DNA from: JABCZZ01 sp964454545 | GTDB lineage: Bacteria; Pseudomonadota; Alphaproteobacteria; Rickettsiales; JABCZZ01 | Direction of reading: 5' to 3' | Length of the DNA stretch: 64,000 nt | Assembly: GCA_964454545.1 (NCBI GenBank) | Contig: CAYVTI010000005.1 | Coordinates: 11,198 to 75,197, forward strand | Shown here: in pieces, positions 52,092-60,852 of the stretch | Layout: each line of letters opens with the position of its first letter | Numbering within the stretch: the stretch's first letter is position 1 | Position numbers and translations under genes: made by a program | The notes under the pieces: model-generated | What the model saw: only the letters and a program-made list of their open reading frames with translations | What the model was told of the DNA's origin: nothing | The model's database searches: none

Positions 52092-53564
52092 TCAGATAGT
52101 TGGTGAAGAAATTGCGGAGCTGGCGCTGTTGGCCACGCTGTTCTGCCATTTGTTATTCTGGGCGCTATGGTTTTCTTCTTCAGTCCTGCTTTCCGCCTTT
52201 TTCTGGGCTGGAATGCCCAGCCAGGGATTATGCTCCATGCTCTCGATTTGCCCGCGTATGCCCGATTTTATTACTTCCTTGTCCAGGTTCAGGTTATCTT
52301 TCTCTGAAAGATAACCGGATACCATCTCCAGCACCTGATCACGCCTGTCCGGAGGATTGCGCAGGATCATATCCGCCATCACCGCATAGGTGGAAGGCTC
52401 AAGGCTCGAATCGCTTTCAACGCCTTTGCCATGCCCCTTGGAGGATAATGCCATCAGAGTCTCCGCCGCCAGATTCGATCCGACGAAAACCCCTCGTGAA
52501 AATATGGCGTTTCTGTCTTTCCGCGCTTCAGTGCTTTCTTTCGCAGAGGCATTTGGATCTTTTAAAGTTTTGGTTGCATTCCTGTAGTCAATAACGGTGC
52601 TCGCCGCATGATTTACGCTGCTCAATCCCAACAATATGCCTGCCGTCCTTAAAGGTTTCTCCTCAATCCACTGCCATATGCCTGCAAGGCCTTTCTTTCT
52701 GGGCTCTCCCGGCTTGCGCGGTTCTTCATCCACAAATACCGAGACTAGCCCGGCAAGAACGGTCATAGTGCCCAGCCCCATATCAAGAAGAATAGATTTC
52801 TTGCTGCGATCCGGAGACTTTAATTCCTTTGCGCCCTCCCAGATCAGCATGCTCCCGGCAAGGGCGAAAAAGGAATTGGCAAGCTCAGCCGGATAACGTT
52901 CAGCCTTGCTGATCATTCTCTTCCACAACGTAGAATTATGCTTGTGGCTCACTGAGCGTATGGCGGAATTTTCCGGCACGTTGATGTTCTTGCCCTCGAG
53001 ATACTTAAGCGTATCGAAAGCGATATGCCTGAGCTGAACGTCGGATTTGTCGCCCGTGCCGAATATGCTGATGAACGGGGACCCCAGCGCATAAAAAATG
53101 CCTGCAAGGAATGGCTGCGGCACAAATGTTTTTCCCCCCGGATGGAGCTTATCTTCCCTAAAAGACTTCTCCCATCCATAAAGAAGAAAATTGGTATCCC
53201 CTATGAAATAAAGTAATCCGCTCATGCGCAGGGTATTATGCACCATTTTCTGCCACAGGCCGATTTTATTCTCGGGATTTACTTCCTTCCGCGGATTCCC
53301 ATATACTGCGTGTTCCTTATCAAGGAGACGCAGTAATTTACTTCCGTCTTTTCCTATGCTTCTCACCTCAAGCACATATTCGCCGTCATGCTCAATCGGC
53401 GTCCACTTCATCAGGTTTTCGGTAAGAACGTATTTGATGTGCTCAAGCGATTTCGGATCCGCGCCCTCACGCGCATGAATATAAGCAGTATGGCGCCCGC
53501 CTGCCGAGTGGGTGACCCTCACTTTGTCAACAACCGGAGAATTATCGAAATAATATACGCTCAA
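52092..53564 (-). CDS. membrane protein of unknown function, paralogue of the 35.7-kb gene
   Basis: 490 residues, TTG start at 53564 with AAGGA 9 bases upstream. About 95 N-terminal residues form a soluble domain (VRVTHSAGGRHTAYIHARE, YVLTENLMKWTPIEHDGEYV). The rest parallels the 35739-36782 protein: NTLRMSGLLYFIGDTNFLLY, INVPENSAIRSVSHK, IEEKPLRTAGILLGLSSVNH, LMALSSKGHGKGVESD, and a helical tail DQVLEMVSGYLSEKDNLNLD. Hydrophobic helix pairs alternate with charged linkers. No known domain recognised. Confidence 0.65.
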   Translation of the reverse strand: MSVYYFDNSPVVDKVRVTHSAGGRHTAYIHAREGADPKSLEHIKYVLTENLMKWTPIEHDGEYVLEVRSIGKDGSKLLRLLDKEHAVYGNPRKEVNPENKIGLWQKMVHNTLRMSGLLYFIGDTNFLLYGWEKSFREDKLHPGGKTFVPQPFLAGIFYALGSPFISIFGTGDKSDVQLRHIAFDTLKYLEGKNINVPENSAIRSVSHKHNSTLWKRMISKAERYPAELANSFFALAGSMLIWEGAKELKSPDRSKKSILLDMGLGTMTVLAGLVSVFVDEEPRKPGEPRKKGLAGIWQWIEEKPLRTAGILLGLSSVNHAASTVIDYRNATKTLKDPNASAKESTEARKDRNAIFSRGVFVGSNLAAETLMALSSKGHGKGVESDSSLEPSTYAVMADMILRNPPDRRDQVLEMVSGYLSEKDNLNLDKEVIKSGIRGQIESMEHNPWLGIPAQKKAESRTEEENHSAQNNKWQNSVANSASSAISSPTI

Positions 53565-53694
53565 GCAGCATTTCCTTCAGAAACATTACGCCACTTTAAA
53601 ATATACACGAATATTATTGCAGAATTATTACAAATGGCCGCCACACAGCCATTTTTCGCCAAAATTTAATCGTACGGATATTCAGGAAGTTAAG

Positions 53695-55179
53695 TCAGGC
53701 CTGGCCTTTCGCCAGATTACGCACGATGCTGTGCCTGCGGCTGTAGAAGACATATATCAGCAACCCTATAGGCATATAATAAATAAACAGTAATTTCATC
53801 ATGTTAACAATTCCCGTCATCAGCCATACGCAGGCAATGATGCCCAGAACCGGTGTCACCGGGTAGAAAGGCACCCGGAATATGCGCGGCATGTCCGGCC
53901 TCGTATGGCGCAAATAAATCACGCTGAAACAGACAATGGCAAACGCAAGCAGCGTCCCAAGGCTCACCAGATCGCCAAGGATGTCGATAGGAGTGAATCC
54001 GGCCACCAGGCCGGTCACCAGCCCCACAATCAGCGTGTTCCAGTGCGGCGTCTTGAAGCGCGGGTGAATGGTGCTGAAGAGTTCCGGCAGCAGGCGGTCA
54101 CGCCCCATGCTGAAAAATATGCGCGTCTGCCCGTAAAGCAGCACCAGCGTCACCGAAAACATGCCGATAATCGCGCCCACCTTTACTATCCATTTGAGCC
54201 AGCCTATCCCCAACGCGTCGACCGCCACGGCCAGCGGATCCGGCACGTTAAGATCCGTGTAGCGCACAAGCCCGGTCAGCACCGCGCCGACCAGAATGTA
54301 AAGCGCCGTGCATATCGCAAGCGATGCGAGTATCCCAATGGGCATGTCCTTCTGCGGATTTTTCGCTTCCTGCGCGGCGGTCGAGACTGCTTCAAACCCG
54401 ACGAACGCAAAGGAAATCACCGCTGCCGCATGCAGTATGCCCGGCCAGCCGTAATGCGTGACGCTGCTGCCGGTCTGCGGGTCCCGTATCACCGTTTCCG
54501 GCGGAATGAACGGATGCCAGAAAGCGGTATTGATATGAGGCAATCCCACGGCCACGAGCAGCACAAGCACGGTAATTTTCAGCGCGACGATGATATTGTT
54601 CATTGTCGCCGATTCCTTCACGCCGACAATAAGAAGCAGCGTAAGCAGCATCACCGAGTTAAACGCAGGCATGTTGAAGGCCTTCTGGAACCCGACGGCT
54701 TTTAGCCCGGCAACATTGGGATCATAGAACATGGTGGGCGAAGCATATTCCGGCGGGATGTTTATTCCCATATCCTTCACGATGCTCACGAAATAGCCGC
54801 TCCAGCTTACCGCGACGGTCGAAGCCGCGACGCCGTATTCAAGGATGAGCAGCCAGCCCATGATCCATGCGGCGAGCTCGCCGAGCGTCGCATAGGCGTA
54901 GGTGTAAGCGCTGCCGCTTACCGGCAGAGTCGAGGCAAGTTCGGCATAGCACAACGCGGCGAAGGCGCAGGCGACAGCGGCGAGGACGAAGGATATCATG
55001 ATGGCGGGCCCGGCATAGACTGCCGTCTGCTCGCCGGTGAGAGAGAATATGCCCGCGCCGATGATGCAACCGATGCCGAGACTGATAAGGTTGACCGCTG
55101 AAAGCGTCCGTTTGAGATCGCAGGTTCCGGTGTCTTGCTGGATGTGCGCTATCGATTTCCTTAAAAAAAGCCCCTGCAT
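53695..55179 (-). CDS. APC-family amino acid permease
   Basis: 494 residues, 12 or more TM helices. The N-terminus LKRTLSAVNLISLGIGCIIGAGIFSLTG carries the APC substrate-binding loop G-x-G-x-I-x-G-A-G-I-F. YAELASTLPVSGSAYTYAYATLGELAAWIMGW is the TM3 signature of the cationic amino-acid (CAT/YfnA-like) branch. SFAVFGFEAVSTAAQEAKNP-type TM6 is present (ISFAFVGFEAVSTAAQEAKN). Likely amino-acid uptake, specificity uncertain. Monocistronic. Confidence 0.9.
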   Translation of the reverse strand: MQGLFLRKSIAHIQQDTGTCDLKRTLSAVNLISLGIGCIIGAGIFSLTGEQTAVYAGPAIMISFVLAAVACAFAALCYAELASTLPVSGSAYTYAYATLGELAAWIMGWLLILEYGVAASTVAVSWSGYFVSIVKDMGINIPPEYASPTMFYDPNVAGLKAVGFQKAFNMPAFNSVMLLTLLLIVGVKESATMNNIIVALKITVLVLLVAVGLPHINTAFWHPFIPPETVIRDPQTGSSVTHYGWPGILHAAAVISFAFVGFEAVSTAAQEAKNPQKDMPIGILASLAICTALYILVGAVLTGLVRYTDLNVPDPLAVAVDALGIGWLKWIVKVGAIIGMFSVTLVLLYGQTRIFFSMGRDRLLPELFSTIHPRFKTPHWNTLIVGLVTGLVAGFTPIDILGDLVSLGTLLAFAIVCFSVIYLRHTRPDMPRIFRVPFYPVTPVLGIIACVWLMTGIVNMMKLLFIYYMPIGLLIYVFYSRRHSIVRNLAKGQA

Positions 55180-55502
55180 TAATCATGACCTGTTGTTAAG
55201 ATTTCATGTCTAAAGGAGACCGCGCTACAGCGCAACAGGCAAATTGCGGGCAGTATTTTCCGGAAATAAATTCTGTCATGCCAGCGGAAGCTGGTTATCC
55301 ATAAAAAATCTCCTGCCTCATAATAAAGTTGATAGAAATACTGGCTTGGCCAATGATCGCAGATTATCACTCCCTCACAGAAAAGGCATGATTTGACAGT
55401 TTAAATCTAATCTATTGTTATATATTACAATATTGTCGTAAACTGATTAACATGTTATTATAGCAAATATTTGCTATCGAATAATGATTTGGAAAATATT
55501 AT
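55180..55502. other. 323-bp AT-rich intergenic region with palindrome
   Basis: Strongly AT-rich, especially 55380-55480. Apart from the 18-bp palindrome at 55460-55477 I see no gene or RNA. It serves as upstream region for both the permease (minus) and the tandem-repeat gene (plus). Confidence 0.5.
55460..55477. promoter_or_regulatory. perfect 18-bp palindrome, possible operator
   Basis: ATAGCAAATATTTGCTAT is fully self-complementary and lies 25 bp before the ATG of the tandem-repeat gene, in an AT-rich promoter-like stretch. This size and position fit a dimeric repressor site. Confidence 0.45.
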
Positions 55503-55773
55503 ATGGCAGCTAAGGAAAAGGGCGAGAACGGGAAAAAGCGAGAACGGGAAAAAGCGAGANNNNNNNNNNNNNNNNNNNNNNNNNNNNNNNNNNNNNNNNN
55601 NNNNNNNNNNNNNNNNNNNNNNNNNNNNNNNNNNNNNNNNNNNNNNNNNNNNNNNNNNNGCGAGAACGGGAAAAAGCGAGAACGGGAAAAAGCGAGATAG
55701 CGATTATGATCCTGCCGATATCGTGAAAAGAAGAAATGAGGCGGAAAAAACAATTCAAGAAGCACAGGCTTAA
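55503..55773 (+). CDS. small basic protein built on a 16-bp tandem repeat, interrupted by an assembly gap
   Basis: Opens MAAKEKGENGKKREREKAR from ATG 55503 and ends DYDPADIVKRRNEAEKTIQEAQ at TAA 55773. The middle is a 16-bp repeat, of which the centre is 100 N, so length and frame are unknown. As drawn, the ATG 55503 frame does not match the 3' frame, but an upstream TTG (55471) frame does. With a gap of unknown size neither can be excluded. The product would be a Lys/Arg/Glu-rich, probably helical or disordered protein. No family recognised. Confidence 0.4.
55522..55697 (+). repeat. 16-bp tandem repeat with 100-N scaffold gap
   Basis: Unit GCGAGAACGGGAAAAA. Two full copies and a partial one occur at 55522-55559, and two full and a partial one at 55660-55697. 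Between them are exactly 100 N (55560-55659), the usual placeholder for a gap of unknown size. The identical repeat on both sides shows that the array itself broke the assembly. Confidence 0.95.
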
Positions 55774-55880
55774 GCGAGAGTATATTGAAGAGCCTGTGTT
55801 TGAAGCAGCAGGGAACGGGATGCTAGGCGAACCTCCTTCACATAACCATCGTCAACACAAGACGAGCCATAAGAAATAAG

Positions 55881-56555
55881 CTATTTTCCAGGCTTACCCG
55901 CCTCCTGCTCTTGATTAGGCACGAAGACGCTGCGCACGCGGGTTCCGGTGGAGCCGCCATTGACGGTGGTGCCGTTGGTCAGGATGCTGCGGCCGGTTTC
56001 CATATTGTATTCCAGCGCCGTGCCGCGCATAAGGTTCTTATCGCGGGTGAGAACCACATTAGCGCCATAGAGATGCAGCGTTCGCGTGGGCACGTCGTAA
56101 TCGCCCCGGTCGCCCTTGGCGGATTCACGCGGTGTTGCCATAAACACGTTTCCGTCCACATCAATGGAGGTGATGGCTCCCATATCGCCCTGGCCGTTCG
56201 CGGCATCCTTATCAGCGGGCTTGGCGGCGGGTTTGGGCTGTTGCTGTTTCTCAGCTTCCGCATCGTTCTTCTGCTTGTAGTGCACGGTCATGGTATCCGA
56301 TTTCAGGCGCACCTGCCCCTGCACGGCCACGACATTGCCCTTGAATATCGCCTTGTTTTCGTGCTGCAGCACTTCGAGCGTATCGGATGAAATTTCTATC
56401 GGCAGCTTGGTATCGTATTTTTCCGCATCCACGCCGTGCTGCTGTACGGATTGCCGGGGTTGGGCTGCCGGTGATGACGGCGCTGCCTGCGCTCCTGCAG
56501 TGACTGCAAGAAGCAGGGTGGAGAAAAGCAGTGCGGGCGTTTTATTCATGTTCAT
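55881..56555 (-). CDS. lptA: LPS transport periplasmic protein LptA
   Basis: 224 residues. Signal peptide ALLFSTLLLAVTAGAQAA, then the OstA/LptA beta-jellyroll: PIEISSDTLEVLQHENKAIF, KGNVVAVQGQVRLKSDTMTV, a low-complexity Lys/Pro/Ala insert (QQQPKPAAKPADKDAANGQG), then VDGNVFMATPRESAKGD and TVNGGSTGTRVRSVFVP. It bridges LptC to LptD in the periplasm. ATG overlaps the lptC stop by 4 bp. The usual downstream lptB is absent; the tandem-repeat gene lies there instead. Confidence 0.9.
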   Translation of the reverse strand: MNMNKTPALLFSTLLLAVTAGAQAAPSSPAAQPRQSVQQHGVDAEKYDTKLPIEISSDTLEVLQHENKAIFKGNVVAVQGQVRLKSDTMTVHYKQKNDAEAEKQQQPKPAAKPADKDAANGQGDMGAITSIDVDGNVFMATPRESAKGDRGDYDVPTRTLHLYGANVVLTRDKNLMRGTALEYNMETGRSILTNGTTVNGGSTGTRVRSVFVPNQEQEAGKPGK

Positions 56556-57175
56556 CGTTCTTTATTCTTTTTGTTATCTTCCTTTGCCGGCAGGTAGAGC
56601 GTTACAAAAACCCGGCCATCGAACGTTGTGGTGCTCTTATTTCCATCAAACGTCGCGCCCTGCGATCGTAATATCCCAAGCGGTCCCTGCCCATTTACCG
56701 GCTCATTCGTAACGGCTATCTTCTTGCTGATGTCGATGTTAATGTAGTCGGTGCGCAATTCATAGCCGTCATCGTTGAACATTTCAACATTGCCGTTTAA
56801 TTCAAGCAATTGCTGCTTGATTTTCAGCTTGCCCGTTTTGGCCTGGACTGCAAGCCACACGCCGTTGTTTAAGGTGATATCGCTGTTTATCTGATCCAGC
56901 ACGATATGATTTTCATCTATCTGCAGCGCGGTCTTGGCGGTAACGTTATAAGGCTGGTTGTTGTTGTCAAAGCCGTGAAAGCTGGCGTTGACCATTTGCG
57001 TTGGCGGGGGCGTCGCCACTTTTTCCGTGCCTGTAAAGGCAATCCTTACATCCGAATTTTTCTTGAACACCGGATAAAGAAATATCAGACCGACCAGGAT
57101 CACGACAAACAGGCCAAGCAAAAATTTCGCCGATTTGACGAACCGGGTATAATGCGCGATAGAGGTGATATTCAT
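56552..57175 (-). CDS. lptC: LPS export protein LptC
   Basis: 207 residues from ATG 57175, selected because GGAGG lies 7 bases upstream; the GTG at 57217 has no such site. One N-terminal TM (KSAKFLLGLFVVILVGLIFL), then a periplasmic jellyroll: NASFHGFDNNNQPYNVTAKT, TLNNGVWLAVQAKTGKLKIK, LLELNGNVEMFNDDGYELRT, VNGQGPLGILRSQGATFDGN. It receives LPS from LptB2FG and hands it to LptA. It lies 47 bp downstream of ftsZ. Confidence 0.9.
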   Translation of the reverse strand: MNITSIAHYTRFVKSAKFLLGLFVVILVGLIFLYPVFKKNSDVRIAFTGTEKVATPPPTQMVNASFHGFDNNNQPYNVTAKTALQIDENHIVLDQINSDITLNNGVWLAVQAKTGKLKIKQQLLELNGNVEMFNDDGYELRTDYINIDISKKIAVTNEPVNGQGPLGILRSQGATFDGNKSTTTFDGRVFVTLYLPAKEDNKKNKER

Positions 57176-57222
57176 TCGGAAACCTCCGTCCAGAGGCGCT
57201 GGGACCACTTCCGTCACAGCTA

Positions 57223-58875
57223 TCAGTTAGCCTGACGGCGCAGGAAGGCGGGTATTTCCAGGTAATCGTCCGCAGCGGGTTTTACCGTGCGTTCCGTCAC
57301 TTCCACTTTCACTTTTTCTGCCGCCGGAACCGGGCGTTCCGGTTTCGAAGCAAGCACGCGGCCAACATTTGCTACGCGGTTGAGGAAATTAATAGCGGTG
57401 TTGCCTCCTGTATCCTTTTCCTTACTGGAAGCGGGATTGCCCTTTGCGTGTGCGGGTCTTCTTGCATAGTTCCTGTTTTCTTCGGGACTGGGAAAGAAAC
57501 TGCGTTGCGCAGGCTGTGCCGGTGCTGGACTTATGAAGCTTGGCGTGCGCGCGCCGCCGGAAGCCACCATGGGAACCGGGACCTGCTCGATTTCCGCTTC
57601 GGGGAATTTAACCGCTCCGATGGAGGTAATCATCCTGCCGGAAAACGACAAGGTCAGATCGGCGCTGGCTTTGGCTACTACGACCGGTTTCTGTTCGATC
57701 ACCGGACCGTGACGCTTTGCGATCTCTGGCGCAGGAGACGCCGCTACCGGGACGGGCGCCGGTTCCGCTATTTTTGCCGCCGGAGCGGGGGGCACGGAAA
57801 ACCTCATGCTTTCAGGCTGGCGGGGGGCGGAGAATCCGATCTTGCCGCCATAAAACCGGGGGGGGGCATCGGGTGTCTTGAATTGCGGTTTTGGTTCGGT
57901 ATTGGCGATCGAGTCAATGCCGGTTGCGACCACGGAAACACGCATCTTGCCTTCGAGCGCCTGATTGAACGTAGCGCCGAAAATGATGTTGGCGTTGGGA
58001 TCGACTTCCTCCCTGATGCGCGAGGCCGCTTCGTCCGCCTCGAACAGGGTCATGTCGTAACTGCCGGTGATGTTGATGAGCACGCCCTTCGCGCCCTTCA
58101 TAGACACATCGTCAAGCAGCGGATTGGAAATGGCTGCTTCCGCTGCCTCTACTGCGCGCTTCGGCCCTTCGGCTTCTCCGGTTCCCATCATCGCCTTGCC
58201 CATCTCGCCCATGACGGTACGGATATCGGCGAAGTCGAGGTTGATGAGGCCCGGCATGATCATGAGATCCGTAACGCCGCGCACGCCGGAATGCAGGACT
58301 TCGTCGGCCATGCGGAATGCGTCTGCGAAGGTGGTTTTCTCATTCGCGACGCGGAACAGGTTCTGGTTGGGAATCACGATGAGCGTATCCACGAACTGCT
58401 GCAGTTCGCGCGCGCCATTTTCCGCCTGCTGCATACGGTGGGTGCCTTCGAACTGGAAAGGCTTCGTCACGACGCCCACGGTCAGGATGCCGCGTTCTTT
58501 CGCAAGGCGTGCGATAACGGGCGCGGCGCCAGTGCCGGTGCCTCCGCCCATGCCGGCGGTAATGAACACCATATTGCTGCCTTCGATGTATCCCCTGATT
58601 TCGTCAATGGCTTCTTCCGCCGCCGCTCTCCCGGTTTCGGGTTTTGCGCCAGCGCCCAAGCCCCGCGTCAAATTGGTGCCAAGCTGTATGCGGCGTTCGG
58701 TAAGGGAATTCTCAAGCGCCTGTGCGTCCGTGTTCGCGACGACGAAATTCACCCCTTCCAGATTGGCAGCGATCATGTTGTTGACGGCGTTCCCGCCTGC
58801 TCCACCTACACCGATGACTGTAATGGTTGGCCTCAATGTTTCCGGTTTTCCAGGGAGGTGAAGATTTATTGCCAT
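57223..58875 (-). CDS. ftsZ: cell division protein FtsZ
   Basis: 550 residues. Tubulin-like GTPase forming the Z-ring. GVGGAGGNAVNNM near residue 22, NTDAQAL, the tubulin signature GGGTGTGAAPVIA near residue 105, and the T7 loop NLDFADIRTVM are all intact. A Pro/Ala-rich linker of about 220 residues follows, typical of alphaproteobacteria, and ends in DDYLEIPAFLRRQAN, the peptide that binds FtsA. It is separated from ftsA by about 50 kb and is followed by lptC rather than lpxC. Confidence 0.96.
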   Translation of the reverse strand: MAINLHLPGKPETLRPTITVIGVGGAGGNAVNNMIAANLEGVNFVVANTDAQALENSLTERRIQLGTNLTRGLGAGAKPETGRAAAEEAIDEIRGYIEGSNMVFITAGMGGGTGTGAAPVIARLAKERGILTVGVVTKPFQFEGTHRMQQAENGARELQQFVDTLIVIPNQNLFRVANEKTTFADAFRMADEVLHSGVRGVTDLMIMPGLINLDFADIRTVMGEMGKAMMGTGEAEGPKRAVEAAEAAISNPLLDDVSMKGAKGVLINITGSYDMTLFEADEAASRIREEVDPNANIIFGATFNQALEGKMRVSVVATGIDSIANTEPKPQFKTPDAPPRFYGGKIGFSAPRQPESMRFSVPPAPAAKIAEPAPVPVAASPAPEIAKRHGPVIEQKPVVVAKASADLTLSFSGRMITSIGAVKFPEAEIEQVPVPMVASGGARTPSFISPAPAQPAQRSFFPSPEENRNYARRPAHAKGNPASSKEKDTGGNTAINFLNRVANVGRVLASKPERPVPAAEKVKVEVTERTVKPAADDYLEIPAFLRRQAN

Positions 58876-58997
58876 GCCAGCTCCATATATAGTGCGGGTT
58901 GAGGTTAACTACATCGCCGCTTTTCTGTATATACCGAAACAGGGCGTTTTTCCACTACTATATTTAGTGGTTTATAAAATTTTTACCCTGTGTGACT

Positions 58998-60086
58998 CTA
59001 TAATTTTTCGTAACCTTTTATGGTCAGTCCGTAGCCCTCAAGACCCACAACAGGACGCTGCGAATTGGACAGAAGAATCATCTCGCGGATACCCAGATCG
59101 AGCAGGATTTGCGCGCCGATTCCGTAGTCGCGCAGGTGCGCCTGCGGCTCCTGTTTCTCACCTGCGCGCATTTTCACTTTGTCCAGAAGTGCCGATCGTT
59201 TTGGCTCGCGCAGCAGCACGATCACTCCGTTTCCTTTCTCTCCGATGCGCCGCATGGCTGCGTGCAGGTTGGTTGCTTTCGTGTCATAGGTGTCGCCTAA
59301 GACATCGTGCAGAACATCAAGCGCGTGCATGCGCACAGGCACAGACTCTTGCGGATTTATTCTGCCCTTGATCAGCACGACATGCTCGGCATATTCGATT
59401 TTATTGACGTAAATCCGCATGCGGAAATGGCCACCGAATTCGCTCTCGAAATCCGTTTCCGCCACACACTCCACCAGCTTCTCCTGCCTTCTGCGGTAGG
59501 CGATGAGCGATGCGATGGTGGCGATTTTGAGTTTATGTTCCCTTGCGAATTTCAGGAGATCGGGCAGGCGCGCCATGCTGCCGTCGTCGTTCATGATTTC
59601 GCATATGACGCCTGACGCGTTGATTCCGGCGAGGCGTGCAATGTCTACCGCAGCTTCCGTATGACCGGCTCTTACCAATACACCGCCGTCGCGTGCAACC
59701 AGCGGGAAGATATGGCCGGGCGAGACAATATCTTTTGCGCGCTTGGAGGAATCGATGGCGACTGCGATGGTATGGGCGCGGTCGGCGGCGGAGATTCCCG
59801 TCGTTACGCCTTCGGCGGCTTCGATCGAAACGGTAAATGCTGTCTGGTGCCTTGTGCCGTTCTGGTGCGCCATAAGGCTTAAGCCCAATTCCCTGACGCG
59901 GGTGGAAGTAAGCGCGAGGCAGATGAGTCCGCGCCCGTATTTCGCCATGAAGTTGATAGCGTCCGGCGTTGCCATCTGCGCCGGTATGATGAGATCGCCT
60001 TCGTTCTCCCGATCCTCGTCATCCACGAGAATGAACATCCTGCCGTTGCGTGCGTCCTCGATAATTTCCTCAATGGGTGAGAGCAT
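58998..60086 (-). CDS. ribB: 3,4-dihydroxy-2-butanone 4-phosphate synthase with degenerate GTP cyclohydrolase II domain (RibBX type)
   Basis: 362 residues. The N-terminal DHBP synthase is intact: DDEDRENEGDLIIPAQMATP, the TGISAADRAHTI block, SPGHIFPLVARDGGVLVRAG and HTEAAVDIARLAG. The C-terminal half follows the GCH II fold (VPVRMHALDVLHDVLGDTYD, KGNGVIVLLREPK). However, it lacks the three zinc-binding cysteines and the catalytic motif of RibA, and ends DYGIGAQILLDLGIREMILL. It should therefore make only the butanone phosphate; RibBX-like variants are known in proteobacteria. Last gene of the rib cluster. Confidence 0.88.
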   Translation of the reverse strand: MLSPIEEIIEDARNGRMFILVDDEDRENEGDLIIPAQMATPDAINFMAKYGRGLICLALTSTRVRELGLSLMAHQNGTRHQTAFTVSIEAAEGVTTGISAADRAHTIAVAIDSSKRAKDIVSPGHIFPLVARDGGVLVRAGHTEAAVDIARLAGINASGVICEIMNDDGSMARLPDLLKFAREHKLKIATIASLIAYRRRQEKLVECVAETDFESEFGGHFRMRIYVNKIEYAEHVVLIKGRINPQESVPVRMHALDVLHDVLGDTYDTKATNLHAAMRRIGEKGNGVIVLLREPKRSALLDKVKMRAGEKQEPQAHLRDYGIGAQILLDLGIREMILLSNSQRPVVGLEGYGLTIKGYEKL

Positions 60087-60087
60087 A

Positions 60088-60852
60088 TTACCTTCCCAGC
60101 AGTCCTTTCAGGGTATTGCCGATTTTACTTTTGTCGAGTACGTCGCCCAGCTTTTGTTTCGTTATGCGCTCGCTGGCGTCATGGATGGCGGTGTTGGTGA
60201 TGGCAAGTATGATTTGTTTTGCGGCCTGTCCCGGTGGCACGCCCTCACTGCCGCCGATTCCGGTGAGATGAATGGGTGACAGCGGGGCGCTGATATCCTT
60301 GCCTTTAAGCACCAGCTTGTCGACAATTTTCAGCTCGCTGCCCTGCAGGGTAAAATCATCAATAACGATGTTACGCTCGTGATGAGGGATCCTGGTTTCC
60401 TGATTATTTTCAGGTTGTACGGCGGCCGCCTTTTTATGCGCGCCTGAATAATTCTGGGCGTTGTGCGCGATGGCATGCAGGTTGGTGGCGCCTGTGGCAT
60501 CGAGAGCTTCAAAAATCACCAGAGGTTTTTCAATGGCTATTTCCTTGATAATGATCGGTCCTTTTCCAGCCATAGAATGGACGTCAAGCCTCACGGTGAT
60601 TGCATTCATCTCGAATGCATTCGGCGTGGAGTAGCCTTCCGGGTTTCTGATCACAAGACCGGTAATCGTTCCTTCCCCGGTGGAAAGCGATATATGCACG
60701 TTGCTCAGCTTAACCGAAGTTCCGGTGATCTGCGTGCCATATTTCTCGATTTCTGCTTTCACGAAGGAATCAAGGTTGGAGAAAAGATAATAAGCGCCTC
60801 CCGCCGCGATCAATACAAGGACGGCAATGGCAATAAGTATTTTTCTCAGCAT
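60088..60852 (-). CDS. AsmA-like membrane-anchored protein
   Basis: 254 residues. One N-terminal TM helix (ILIAIAVLVLIAAGGAYYLF), then a periplasmic part resembling AsmA/DUF748-type domains: VKAEIEKYGTQITGTSVKLS, NVHISLSTGEGTITGLVIRN, PEGYSTPNAFEMNAITVRLD and IVIDDFTLQGSELKIVDKLV. It is embedded in the riboflavin operon: overlaps ribE by 7 bp and precedes ribBX by 1 bp. A membrane or lipid-transport role would follow from the family; a link to riboflavin is not evident. Confidence 0.65.
   Translation of the reverse strand: MLRKILIAIAVLVLIAAGGAYYLFSNLDSFVKAEIEKYGTQITGTSVKLSNVHISLSTGEGTITGLVIRNPEGYSTPNAFEMNAITVRLDVHSMAGKGPIIIKEIAIEKPLVIFEALDATGATNLHAIAHNAQNYSGAHKKAAAVQPENNQETRIPHHERNIVIDDFTLQGSELKIVDKLVLKGKDISAPLSPIHLTGIGGSEGVPPGQAAKQIILAITNTAIHDASERITKQKLGDVLDKSKIGNTLKGLLGR

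Noticed and set aside
53905..54705. 266-codon open frame on the plus strand
   Set aside because: Antisense to the APC permease; His/Arg-rich with no domain.
55736..55879. 47-codon basic ORF (MRRKKQFKKHRLKREYIEEP...) overlapping the end of the tandem-repeat gene
   Set aside because: Only a weak purine run precedes the ATG, and it overlaps the other frame. It is kept as a possibility in the phase-variation finding but is not supported enough as a gene.
57448..58902. 484-codon open frame on the plus strand
   Set aside because: Antisense to ftsZ; composition is typical of a shadow frame and no domain is visible.
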